NCBI GenBank assembly: GCA_034414595.1
Contig: DAOULY010000017.1
Location: 1 to 64,000 of the forward strand
DNA from: DAOULY01 sp034414595
GTDB lineage: Bacteria; Chloroflexota; Dehalococcoidia; SZUA-161; JAUWZY01
Length of the DNA: 64,000 nucleotides
Direction: 5' to 3'
Shown: positions 43,682-51,544 of the stretch, one piece after another
Position numbering within the stretch: the stretch's first letter is position 1
How the letters are laid out: each line of letters begins with the position of its first letter
The notes under the pieces: model-generated
Told to the model about the DNA's origin: nothing
The model's input: only the letters and a program-made list of their open reading frames with translations
Database searches by the model: none
Translations under genes and position numbers: made by a program

Positions 43682-43969
43682 TTAACCCCCACCCAGTGCT
43701 ATCATAATGATTTCCACCTGGTCACCGTCGTTTAGCTCGGTGTCGAGGCGCTTGGGCAAAAAGGAACACCCGGTACCGTTGACCAGGATTTCATAGTCAG
43801 CAAAGTCCACGTCACCGGTTTCAGGGTCAATGAACCTGACTCTATTTTGGCACTTATGCGATAGCTCATCGAGCAGCGTTCTTACCGTGGCGGTTTGGCC
43901 ATTGAGATCGATCTCCCCTGGAGCGAAAATATCCTCGATATCGAAATTGGCCTTCAAGCGGATTCTCAT
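43682..43969 (-). CDS. MoaD/ThiS-like ubiquitin-fold sulfur carrier
   Basis: The 95-residue protein has the beta-grasp pattern of MoaD: an N-terminal strand RIRLKANF, VRTLLDELS, ILVNG, then LNDGDQVEIIMIALGGG ending in Gly-Gly-Gly. The terminal Gly-Gly is what an E1-like enzyme adenylates to carry sulfur for molybdopterin or thiazole synthesis. It overlaps the stop of the molybdenum hydroxylase large subunit by four bases. It therefore looks dedicated to that enzyme's cofactor, although the extra final Gly may need trimming. No MoaE or MoeB adjoins. Confidence 0.8.
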   Translation of the reverse strand: MRIRLKANFDIEDIFAPGEIDLNGQTATVRTLLDELSHKCQNRVRFIDPETGDVDFADYEILVNGTGCSFLPKRLDTELNDGDQVEIIMIALGGG

Positions 43970-46263
43970 CCTTGGGCTTTCCTCTTCTCCTCTATGGCCT
44001 TGAGCAGCTTCTCAGGGGTTACCGGGAGGTCCGTGACCCAGACGCCGGTGGCATCATGGATGGCACTGACTATTGCTGGAAGGGTGCCGGTGATGCTCGT
44101 CTCGCTGGCCTCCTTGGCCCCGAACGGTCCGTCGGGCTCATAAATTGGGACATCGAGCATGCTTATCTTGGGCACATCGGGGGCCCGGGCCATCTTGTAG
44201 TCCAGGAACGTGGGATTGAGCGTCTTACCCTTGTCCATGATGAAATCTTCATACAGTGCTCGGCCTATCCCCTGGACGACACCGCCCTCATTCTGCCCTT
44301 CCGCAGCCATTGGATTGATCACAGTGCCGAGATCGTCCACTGATACTGTGTCCACAACACTCACCTGTCCTGTTTCCATGTCGACCTCGACCTCAGCGAC
44401 TTGGGCTCGGAAGGTGAAACAGGCTCCAGGATTTCCCACCCCATGCTCCAGGTCGAAGGCCTCAAGGCTTGCAGAGAACTGGCCTCTGCCGATGATAACG
44501 TTGCCGCCCTCGGCGTAGTAGGCAATGCGGGCTAATTCTCTGAAGGACATCGCCTTGCTGGGGTCTCCTTTGACGGACACCTTTCGTTCTTTACACTCTA
44601 TGTCCTCAGGGTCGCATTCCCAATTCCTGGCGGCGATTTCCTGGATTTGCCTCTTGGCGTCGGCTGCTGCCAGTCTGACTGCGTTCCCCGCTGTGTAGGT
44701 GACTCTGCTGCCAAAGGTCCCGGGATCCACAGGGGTACTCTCGGTATCCACCCGGGCGATCTGGACGTCCTCCAGGGCCACCCCCAGTTCCTCAGCTGCT
44801 ATCTGAGACAATGCCGTATCTGCACCCTGTCCGGCATCGGTGGCACCGGTGAGATACTGGACGGTTCCATCCTCGTTGACCTTGATCACCGCGGCGCAGG
44901 CCTGGTGGCCGCGAATTAGAGCACCAGTCTGGTAAGCGCAGCCGGAGAAACCCAGGCCACGGGATATCTTCTCTCCTCTGAGCTTTCCTCGTCTTTCTCT
45001 GAAGTTGGTGACCTCGGCCGCTTTCTCTATGCATTCTCGGAAACCGCAGGTGGTGACCTTTGCTTTGTTGATCGTCTCGTGACCTGGTTCGATAGCGTTC
45101 TTCAGCCTGATGTCTACGGGGTCTATACCCAGTTCCTCGGCGATCATATCCATCTGGACATCGGCAGCAAAGCGTGTCTGGTCAATGCCGTGCCCTCGCA
45201 TTGCCGCTCCCATGGGGTGATTGGTATAGGCTCTGATGGCGTCGTGTTTCAGGTTGGGCAACTTATAGGGCAAAGTTATCATACAGCCGGTGAGATAAAG
45301 CGTCAACGGTCCGATGCGAGTGTAGGCACCGCCATCGACGATGAGCCTGCACTGAATCGCCATTAGTGTGCCGTCCTTCTTGATCCCGGTCTTCATATAG
45401 ATGATCATGTGCTGATATCGCAGAGAAGTGAGCAGTTCCTCCATCTGGCTTTCTACTATCTTGACCGGCCTCTCCGTCTTCTTTGACAGCATGACAGCGG
45501 AGTAGTCTATATTCAGGGAATCGTTCTTGGTGCCACCAAAGCCGCCGCCGATGAATGGCTGGACCACTCTTACTTTGTTCTGTGGCAGCTTGAAGGCAGC
45601 GGCGAGATGGCGGTAGATGAAATAGGGGCTCTGCTTTGCTGGCCAGACGGTGATCTTCCCTGCCGGGTCATAATAGGCCAGGATGGCTGGGGGCTCGATA
45701 TAGCCATGAGTCACACGTGGAGTTCTGAACCTGTCCTCACGGACATAGTCTGATTCCCGGAAGCCCTGTTCCACGTTGCCAAAGTCCATGGAGAATTTAC
45801 AGCTGATGTTGTTTGGTTTGTCCTCATGGACCAATGGCGCTCCCTCCTTGAGCGCCTCCTCTGGGTCAAAGATCCCGGGAAGCTCTTCATACTCTACCTT
45901 GATCAGGTCCAGGGCCTCCTCGGCTGTCTCCTCGTCGATGGCAGCTACTGCGGCCACTCCTTCTTGGTAGTAGCGCACTTTGCCAACGGCAAGCGGCGTC
46001 TCATCTCTGGTCGCCGGCATGAACCCCCATTTGTAACTGCCGAAGTCGTCACCGGTGGTCACCGCCCTGACCCCGAATAGCCTCTCAGCCTTGCTGGTGT
46101 CAATATTTAAGATGCGAGCATGGGCATAAGGACTGCGCAAAACCTTGCCGTAGAGCATGCCGGGCAGTTCCAGGTCAGCGGCATACTTGGCCCGCCCGGT
46201 GACTTTTTCCACGGCGTCAACCCTGGGTAATCGTTTGCCAATGACGGAAAATTCTGGCATCAT
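43966..46263 (-). CDS. Xanthine-dehydrogenase-family molybdenum subunit
   Basis: This 765-residue large subunit of a molybdenum hydroxylase contains the N-terminal a/b hammerhead (KVTGRAKYAADLELPGMLYGKVLRSPYAHARI) and the Mo-cofactor domains. QPFIGGGFGGT lies near residue 240, AMRGHG near 350, and the catalytic Glu is in GAKEASE near 725. Such enzymes hydroxylate or dehydroxylate N-heterocycles, aldehydes or aromatic CoA esters. It is the third gene of a divergently promoted operon (FAD subunit, 2Fe-2S subunit, Mo subunit, MoaD). The start is an ATG pair at 46263/46260. The aldehyde-oxidase-type glutamate is present; substrate cannot be inferred. Confidence 0.9.
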   Translation of the reverse strand: MMPEFSVIGKRLPRVDAVEKVTGRAKYAADLELPGMLYGKVLRSPYAHARILNIDTSKAERLFGVRAVTTGDDFGSYKWGFMPATRDETPLAVGKVRYYQEGVAAVAAIDEETAEEALDLIKVEYEELPGIFDPEEALKEGAPLVHEDKPNNISCKFSMDFGNVEQGFRESDYVREDRFRTPRVTHGYIEPPAILAYYDPAGKITVWPAKQSPYFIYRHLAAAFKLPQNKVRVVQPFIGGGFGGTKNDSLNIDYSAVMLSKKTERPVKIVESQMEELLTSLRYQHMIIYMKTGIKKDGTLMAIQCRLIVDGGAYTRIGPLTLYLTGCMITLPYKLPNLKHDAIRAYTNHPMGAAMRGHGIDQTRFAADVQMDMIAEELGIDPVDIRLKNAIEPGHETINKAKVTTCGFRECIEKAAEVTNFRERRGKLRGEKISRGLGFSGCAYQTGALIRGHQACAAVIKVNEDGTVQYLTGATDAGQGADTALSQIAAEELGVALEDVQIARVDTESTPVDPGTFGSRVTYTAGNAVRLAAADAKRQIQEIAARNWECDPEDIECKERKVSVKGDPSKAMSFRELARIAYYAEGGNVIIGRGQFSASLEAFDLEHGVGNPGACFTFRAQVAEVEVDMETGQVSVVDTVSVDDLGTVINPMAAEGQNEGGVVQGIGRALYEDFIMDKGKTLNPTFLDYKMARAPDVPKISMLDVPIYEPDGPFGAKEASETSITGTLPAIVSAIHDATGVWVTDLPVTPEKLLKAIEEKRKAQG

Positions 46264-46269
46264 AGCCTC

Positions 46270-46734
46270 CTATCGCCCTTGTGCTGCTGCCAGTATCGAC
46301 TCGATGATCTTGGTGTAGCCAGTGCAGCGGCAGAGGTTACCGGCGATACCCGCTCTCACTTCATCTTCGGTGGGATTGGGGTTCTCATCAAGCAACGCCT
46401 TGGCAGTCATTATCATCCCTGGAGTGCAAAATCCGCACTGGAGTCCCCCGTGATTGACGAAGGCCTGTTGTATGGGGTGAAGTTTGTCTCTCTGCGCCAG
46501 TCCCTCGATGGTCACGATCTCTTGGCCTACTGCGTCCACTGCTAATACCAGGCAGGAATTGACCGCCTTCCCATCCATGAGCACAGTGCATGCTCCACAC
46601 TCGCCTAAGCTACAGCCTTCCTTCGTTCCCGTCAGCTTGATCTCATCCCGGATCACGTCCAGAAGGGTTTTACAGGGCTCCACATCGAGTTGGTAAAGCT
46701 CTCCGTTTACTTTTAGTTGAATTTGCTGTTTCAC
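46270..46734 (-). CDS. Molybdenum hydroxylase [2Fe-2S] subunit
   Basis: The protein of about 154 residues carries the two [2Fe-2S] clusters of the family. A plant-type set is in GCSLGECGACTVLMDGKAVNSC (N-terminal half), and a four-helix set is in CGFCTPGM and CRCTGY (C-terminal half). It relays electrons from the Mo centre to the FAD subunit. The true start is taken as GTG 46734, because GGGAGG is about nine bases upstream and conservation starts there. An in-frame extension to 46836 would overlap the FAD-subunit gene. The previous gene ends only seven bases before. Confidence 0.9.
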   Translation of the reverse strand: MKQQIQLKVNGELYQLDVEPCKTLLDVIRDEIKLTGTKEGCSLGECGACTVLMDGKAVNSCLVLAVDAVGQEIVTIEGLAQRDKLHPIQQAFVNHGGLQCGFCTPGMIMTAKALLDENPNPTEDEVRAGIAGNLCRCTGYTKIIESILAAAQGR

Positions 46735-46741
46735 TTCGCCT

Positions 46742-47623
46742 TTACCTCCCCAGCCTTTCTGCGGCTTGCTCCAGCGCTCGTCGCACCAGGACCTTGACCA
46801 TCTTTCTTCTATATTCGGCGGAGCTGCGTACGTCATCTATGGGGCGCGATTCCGCTGAGGCAATTTGGGCAGCCTTTTCCAACAACTCATCGCTGAGCTG
46901 TTGCCCTTTTAGCACCTCTTCAGCCTTATTGCTCCGCAGAGGAGTAGGCGCTACTGCTCCCAGAACTATCCTGACATCACCGCAGGTCCGGCCATCACCG
47001 TTTGGTGTGATGAGGACGCCGACCCCGACGATGGCTAGCTCCATCATTTTTCTCACGGTGTGCTTAATGTAGACACCAGTGCTCAGCGCCGCCGTGTTGG
47101 GCACTTGAATCTCGGTGAGAATTTCGTCAGGCTGAAGCACGGTCTCACCAGGCCCGAGGAAGAAATCTTCCAGTGCCACGATCCTCTCCCCACTGGCACC
47201 TGCTATCTTGACCTTGGCTGCAAGGCAGATCAGCGGCGAGGCCGTCTCCGCAGAGGGCGCAGCATTACACAGATTGCCTCCGATGGTCGCTCTGTTCCGG
47301 ATCTGCGTTGAACCCAGAAGACCGGCGGCTTGACCGAGGATGCTGAATTTCTCTCTGATCAGGGGGGAAGTCTCGAGAGCCCGAATTGTGGTCAGAGCAC
47401 CGATCTGTAGACCACCCTTATCGTCATAGCGAATGTAGTCCAGATTCGGGATATGCTTGATGTCTATGAGATACTGGGGACTCGCTTCCTTCTGTTTCAT
47501 CTGAACCAAAAGGTCGGTGCCAGCAGCGATTACTTTGGCTTTTTCTTTGTATTGGGCGAGAAGGGAGCATGTTTCTTGGACGCTTTGAGGGGCTAAATAT
47601 TCAAACTTCGGTAGCAACATCAT
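46742..47623 (-). CDS. Molybdenum hydroxylase FAD subunit
   Basis: The 293-residue medium subunit has the VAO-type FAD motifs VIAAGTDLLVQMK near residue 31, IGALTTIRALE, and ATIGGNLCNAAPSAETASPLI near 112. It lacks the extra four-Cys insertion that marks 4-hydroxybenzoyl-CoA reductase HcrB, so it is a general XDH/CoxM type. GGGAGG precedes a double ATG. It is the first gene of the minus-strand operon, about 87 bases from the strong promoter at 47717-47745. The final electron acceptor, NAD or ferredoxin, is not evident. Confidence 0.9.
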   Translation of the reverse strand: MMLLPKFEYLAPQSVQETCSLLAQYKEKAKVIAAGTDLLVQMKQKEASPQYLIDIKHIPNLDYIRYDDKGGLQIGALTTIRALETSPLIREKFSILGQAAGLLGSTQIRNRATIGGNLCNAAPSAETASPLICLAAKVKIAGASGERIVALEDFFLGPGETVLQPDEILTEIQVPNTAALSTGVYIKHTVRKMMELAIVGVGVLITPNGDGRTCGDVRIVLGAVAPTPLRSNKAEEVLKGQQLSDELLEKAAQIASAESRPIDDVRSSAEYRRKMVKVLVRRALEQAAERLGR

Positions 47624-47705
47624 TATCCTCCCTATCCGATATAACTCAAACGATGTTTCACCGCAGCCGTGCGCTTGTGTTGTGTGGAGTGATCATAGTG
47701 GAAAT

Positions 47706-47728
47706 AGCTATATTTAACTATATAAGCT
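47706..47728. promoter_or_regulatory. AT-rich imperfect palindrome over the start region of the Mo-hydroxylase promoter
   Basis: AGCTATAT (47706-47713) mirrors ATATAAGCT (47720-47728) with an AT-rich centre. It covers the -10 and the predicted start of the minus-strand promoter, so it could be a repressor operator, or simply the AT-rich melting region. Confidence 0.3.
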
Positions 47729-47745
47729 GCCTGATTTGTTGTCAA
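47717..47745 (-). promoter_or_regulatory. Strong sigma70 promoter of the Mo-hydroxylase operon
   Basis: On the minus strand a perfect TTGACA (47745-47740), 17 bases and TATAGT (47722-47717) predict initiation near 47710 and an 87-base leader. It is the best promoter on this strand in the window. Confidence 0.75.
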
Positions 47746-47768
47746 CATAGCAATCTGGATGCCCCTTG

Positions 47769-47777
47769 TGATAGAAT
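47769..47777 (+). promoter_or_regulatory. Possible extended -10 promoter of the first ubiD gene
   Basis: TGATAGAAT (47769-47777) fits an extended -10 (TG-N-TAGAAT); no -35 lies at the right distance. AGGAGG at 47789-47794 and ATG 47799 follow. Confidence 0.35.
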
Positions 47778-47798
47778 CTTAGCACCAAAGGAGGAGTG

Positions 47799-49163
47799 AT
47801 GTCTGGGGACTTGAGAGCCTTCTTGAGGCAACTGGAGGAGTCTGGAGAACTGGTTCGAGTTAGGGAGGAGCTGTCCACGCAGCATGAGATCGCAGCAGCC
47901 ATAAAGTATGTGTCGCGGCGGGAAGGGAAAGCTGTGCTTTTCGAGAAAGTCAAAGGCTATCGGGTGCCGGTTGTGGGCAATCTCCTCGGAGCCAGAAGGC
48001 GTGTCGCTATGGCGTTCGATGTCAGCGAGGATGACCTCGATGAGACCTATCTGGCCCGGGCCCGAGACCTGATCAAGCCCAGAGTGGTAACTTCGGCCCC
48101 GGTTCAGGAAGTCGTGGAGGGTGATATTGATATTTGCCAGACCTTGCCCGCACTAACTCACAATGAGAAGGATGCCGGTCCTTATCTGACCTCAGCCATC
48201 ACCGTAGCCAAGGACCCGGAGACAGGGATTCGGGGCATGGGCCTGCATCGGATTCAGGTCAAAGGGAAGGACACCATTGGCATTTTTCTGGCCACTCCGC
48301 CGTTATCCCATTTCCTGACCAAAGCCGAGCAACAGGGCAAGCCGCTGGAGATCGCCGTGGCTTCAGGAGTGAGCCCGCTCACCTTTTGCGCTGGCATCTT
48401 CTTCGCACCTCAGGGCGTGGACAAGTTTGAGGTCGCAGGGGGCTTCGCCAGAGCAGCCATAGAGCTGGTGAAATGTCGTTCAGTGGATGTCGAGGTTCCC
48501 GCTGATGCTGAGTTCGTGCTGGAGGGCGAGTTAATCCCTCACCTGCGGGAGAAGGAAGGCCCCTTCGGGGAATCAACAGGTTACTATCTGGCTTATGACA
48601 ACCCGGTGGCCAGGATAAAGACGATCACCCATCGCAGAGAGCCGATATACCACGCTTTGATGCCTTTTACTGCTGAGGAAAAGACGCTGACTTCCCTGAT
48701 GCTGGGGGCCTACAATCTACGCCAGATTCAAAGCGAGTGGCCCCAGGTGAAGCGAATACATCTGGAAGTCCTGGGCGAAGTCCTCATCGTCCAAATAGAA
48801 AAAAAGAGTGACGAGGATGGGGCCAGGGTCATCGACTACCTTCTCTCTTCCAATCCCTTTGCCAAACTGGCGGTGGTCACCGATGAAGATGTGAATATAT
48901 CTGATCCAGATGAAGTGACCTGGGCCATAGCCACCCGTGTCCGCTTCGATAGGGATGTGGTGATCAAGTCCGATTTGCCAGGCTCGATCATCGATCCCTC
49001 GACCACTGGCGGGGAAAGGACTCGCGATGTCTCGCTGCTGGCGACAAGGGCATCAAAGATGGGCCTCGATGCCACCAAGCCCTTATCTGAAGCGGAGAAA
49101 TTCGAGAAGATCGATGCCCCGGCAGCGGTCAAAGAGAAAATTCGCAGGATAATGACGGCGTAG
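47799..49163 (+). CDS. UbiD-family (de)carboxylase, paralogue 1
   Basis: UbiD enzymes use prenylated FMN made by UbiX for reversible decarboxylation of aromatic or unsaturated acids. This 454-residue protein has the family signatures VGNLLGARRRVAMAF, GPYLTSAITVAKDPETG, GVSPLTFCAGIF, and EGPFGESTGYY with the conserved Glu. It is the only UbiD here on the plus strand, divergent from the Mo-hydroxylase operon, and ends nine bases from the convergent HAD gene. AGGAGG is four bases upstream of the ATG. It is as distant from the other two UbiDs as they are from one another, so they probably act on different substrates. Confidence 0.9.
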   Translation: MSGDLRAFLRQLEESGELVRVREELSTQHEIAAAIKYVSRREGKAVLFEKVKGYRVPVVGNLLGARRRVAMAFDVSEDDLDETYLARARDLIKPRVVTSAPVQEVVEGDIDICQTLPALTHNEKDAGPYLTSAITVAKDPETGIRGMGLHRIQVKGKDTIGIFLATPPLSHFLTKAEQQGKPLEIAVASGVSPLTFCAGIFFAPQGVDKFEVAGGFARAAIELVKCRSVDVEVPADAEFVLEGELIPHLREKEGPFGESTGYYLAYDNPVARIKTITHRREPIYHALMPFTAEEKTLTSLMLGAYNLRQIQSEWPQVKRIHLEVLGEVLIVQIEKKSDEDGARVIDYLLSSNPFAKLAVVTDEDVNISDPDEVTWAIATRVRFDRDVVIKSDLPGSIIDPSTTGGERTRDVSLLATRASKMGLDATKPLSEAEKFEKIDAPAAVKEKIRRIMTA

Positions 49164-49172
49164 GAGGCGGAC

Positions 49173-49718
49173 TCAGTAGCCCAGCTCCATAACCTTCTGC
49201 TGAATTGCCTCCCATTTCCCCTGCGCCTTCAGAATAAACCGGGCCACGTCTCTAACTACCCCTTTGCCTGATGTCGAAGGGGCGATAAAGTGGGCGGCCT
49301 CTTTGACCTCCTCTACGGCATCGGCCGGGCATGAGGCGAAGCCGATTCGTTGCATCACCAGCAGGTCGATATAATCGTCCCCGATGTAGCCGACCTCCTC
49401 ATCGCTCACTCCCAGCTCTTGCTCCAGCTGCTCCAGGGCCTCTACCTTCTTCGGGTTCTCGATGTATCTCTTGATCCTGAGCTCCTTGGCCCGCATTTGC
49501 GCTGTCTTGGAGACCCTGGTCAACCAGGCGACCTCGATGCCGCCCCACTCCAGCATATAAGTGCCCAGGCCGTCCCTGTGAGCAAAAGCTCGCAGCCGCA
49601 GCGAGCCGTCCTCACTGTAGAGGACCGTCTCGTCTGTCATCACACCGTGGATGTCGGTGATGAGCAGCTTGACCTTCTTAGCTCTCTCTATGGCCTCCTC
49701 AATGGGAACAGGACTCAT
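49173..49718 (-). CDS. KdsC-like HAD hydrolase with DxH motif
   Basis: The protein of about 181 residues matches the C0-type HAD phosphatases (KdsC family) that dephosphorylate KDO-8-phosphate and related sugars. It has LLITDIHGVMTDE at residues 18-30, LTRVS (motif II), the motif III Lys in NPKKVEAL, IGDDYIDLLVM (motif IV) and the C-terminal SGKGVVRDVARFIL. In motif I the usual DxD reads Asp22-Ile-His24: the second, general acid/base Asp is replaced by His. That may abolish or change phosphatase activity. ATG 49718 has AGGAGG six bases upstream. It sits downstream of ubiD2 on the minus strand, with no KDO genes nearby. Confidence 0.83.
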   Translation of the reverse strand: MSPVPIEEAIERAKKVKLLITDIHGVMTDETVLYSEDGSLRLRAFAHRDGLGTYMLEWGGIEVAWLTRVSKTAQMRAKELRIKRYIENPKKVEALEQLEQELGVSDEEVGYIGDDYIDLLVMQRIGFASCPADAVEEVKEAAHFIAPSTSGKGVVRDVARFILKAQGKWEAIQQKVMELGY

Positions 49719-49769
49719 ATCCAACCTCCTGTGATTATTGACTTGCCTGAACTGGAATGGTGTCCAGCA

Positions 49770-51191
49770 TCACTCCAGCCCGTATTCCTTCCATTTGCTA
49801 TTCACCCTGGCTACTACCTCTTCATCGAGCTTGCACTCCACTGGCTTCTGCTTCCATTCGAAGGGGGTGGTGGCGTCGATGAAGATCCGTGAGGTGACGC
49901 CCTCGCGCTCCGGTGGCGTGGAAAAGTCGAGGAAGCTGTAGCGACCCTTTTCGCTGAGTTCGGTGTCCCGCCACGGGTCATATCGTACTGTGAGCGCCCA
50001 CCAAACCCGGTCCAGATCATCGGCGGCGATATCATCATCGACCACGATCACTCCCTTGGTGCCAAAGCCCATGCTGGAAGCGATCACCGCTGCGTTCACC
50101 TGGTTGGGGTGTCCTACATAGGAATTCTTGATGGAGATGATGGCCCAGAACCTGCCCCCGGATTGGGGGAGCATATAAGCAGATTGGATGCCGCGGATTC
50201 TCATGTCTGTTAGTTCTCTCATTAGTGATGCCGACCCCACCAGAGACAACATCATATTGGCCTCAGTTATTGGCCTGCCGGAAGATTGGGCCCACAGAAT
50301 GGGATCGTTTCTATGCCAGACCCGCTTTATTGTGACAAAGGGTTTGGGCACAGGACTCTGTATGTCATCTGAACGATAATAGCCTGTGATCTCGCCGAAG
50401 GGGCCCTCTACTCGGGTGGCAGCGGGGTCCATTTCTCCCTCAAGTACGATCTCCGCATTTGCCGGTAGTGGCAAGCCGGTCAGGTCGCTGGTGATGAGCT
50501 CTACTGGGGCACCTCCCAGAGCGCCGGCGATTTCATACTCGTTTTTGGCCCTCACCATCGGGGCATTCGCCGCCAGCAGGGTAATGGGGTCGCACCCGAC
50601 GGCGATGGCGTAGGGCATCTGCTTTCCCAGCTTCTTGTACCTGGCGATAATGGTCTCCCCGCGCTTGCCCGCCGCTACCTGTATGCCTATAGTTCTTTCA
50701 TCGATCAGCATCATGCGGCGCATGGCCAGATTTATCTCGTCGGTTTCTGGGTCCCGTGTCACCTCGAGCGCTGCCGTTCCGATGTACCTTCCACCATCGA
50801 GGGGGAAGAATTTGGGCGCGGGAAACTTGGTTAGATCGATCTTATCTCCCTCAAGGACGTTTTCGGTGAGGGGGCTGCTCTTCACCTCTACTGGTGGGAT
50901 GACTTTTTGGCCGGTCAGCTTCAGCCACTCTTTGGCCGAGTCGCATAGGGAATAGTGTGATGGCAGGCCCAGGGCCAAGGCCAGCCGCCTCGGCGAGACA
51001 AAGGCCCCGATCAAGACGGAGCCGATGCAGTCCTTGACCTTCTCGAATATCAGCGCCGGCCCGCCCTTCTCATCATTGAGCTTGCTGATGTGGGAGAGCT
51101 CCAGATTCCAATCCACTTCCACCGGTATCCTCTTCAATTCACCTTCGGCTTCACATAGCTGGATGAAGTCCCTCAGACTCTTGCTTGCCAT
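49770..51191 (-). CDS. UbiD-family (de)carboxylase, paralogue 2
   Basis: This 473-residue UbiD homologue has LIGAFVSPRRLALAL near residue 74, GRYIGTAALEVTRDPETDEINLAMRRMM near 140, AVGCDPITLLAAN near 200 and EGPFGEITGYY near 278, with the prFMN-binding Glu and Arg residues. Six G in the leader act as ribosome site. It follows the DUF5678 gene by 86 bases and precedes the HAD gene on the minus strand. It resembles anaerobic aryl-carboxylate UbiDs only at family level, so the substrate is undetermined. Confidence 0.9.
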   Translation of the reverse strand: MASKSLRDFIQLCEAEGELKRIPVEVDWNLELSHISKLNDEKGGPALIFEKVKDCIGSVLIGAFVSPRRLALALGLPSHYSLCDSAKEWLKLTGQKVIPPVEVKSSPLTENVLEGDKIDLTKFPAPKFFPLDGGRYIGTAALEVTRDPETDEINLAMRRMMLIDERTIGIQVAAGKRGETIIARYKKLGKQMPYAIAVGCDPITLLAANAPMVRAKNEYEIAGALGGAPVELITSDLTGLPLPANAEIVLEGEMDPAATRVEGPFGEITGYYRSDDIQSPVPKPFVTIKRVWHRNDPILWAQSSGRPITEANMMLSLVGSASLMRELTDMRIRGIQSAYMLPQSGGRFWAIISIKNSYVGHPNQVNAAVIASSMGFGTKGVIVVDDDIAADDLDRVWWALTVRYDPWRDTELSEKGRYSFLDFSTPPEREGVTSRIFIDATTPFEWKQKPVECKLDEEVVARVNSKWKEYGLE

Positions 51192-51277
51192 TGTTCCCCC
51201 CTTATTGCTTCAAGCCTATCTCTAAGTATACTGCCTTTTCCCTTGTCCATGCATCTATCCGGTTTTTCTTGCTGCCA

Positions 51278-51544
51278 TCATACTGGCCTCGAGATCTCCT
51301 CCTTGGGGATCCTGAGAACCAGCATCTCCTCATCCGGATACTTCCCTTTGACCTGCTCCTGGACCTCGGCTGATGTCAGGCCATGAGCTATAATCTTCTC
51401 TTCGGCTATCGCTACCCATTTCTCCCCGTAGTCAGCTTGAACCTGCTTCACATTCTGGCTGAGCCAATCTCTATTCCGCAACAGTTTTCTGAGCTTTTCG
51501 TGGACCTCGGTTGTTGCCTTCAGGTCTAACATGATGTCTCTCAC
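51278..51544 (-). CDS. DUF5678-type small protein
   Basis: The 88-residue protein has a helical charged N-terminus and the core YGEKWVAIAEEKIIAHGLTSAEVQEQVKGKYPDEEMLVLRIPKEE. That is the short pattern known as DUF5678, common in archaea and Chloroflexota; its function is unknown. The GTG start overlaps the stop of the upstream UbiD gene by four bases, so it is translated with it and might be a small accessory subunit or regulator of that UbiD. No Cys, signal or membrane segment is present. Confidence 0.7.
   Translation of the reverse strand: MRDIMLDLKATTEVHEKLRKLLRNRDWLSQNVKQVQADYGEKWVAIAEEKIIAHGLTSAEVQEQVKGKYPDEEMLVLRIPKEEISRPV

Noticed and set aside
46735..46836. N-terminal extension of the [2Fe-2S] subunit
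   Set aside because: It would overlap the FAD-subunit gene by about 95 bases and is not conserved in the family; GTG 46734 has a good ribosome site.
43966..47623. 4-Hydroxybenzoyl-CoA reductase (HcrABC)
   Set aside because: The FAD subunit lacks the additional four-cysteine [4Fe-4S] loop expected in HcrB, so only the general xanthine-dehydrogenase family is supported.
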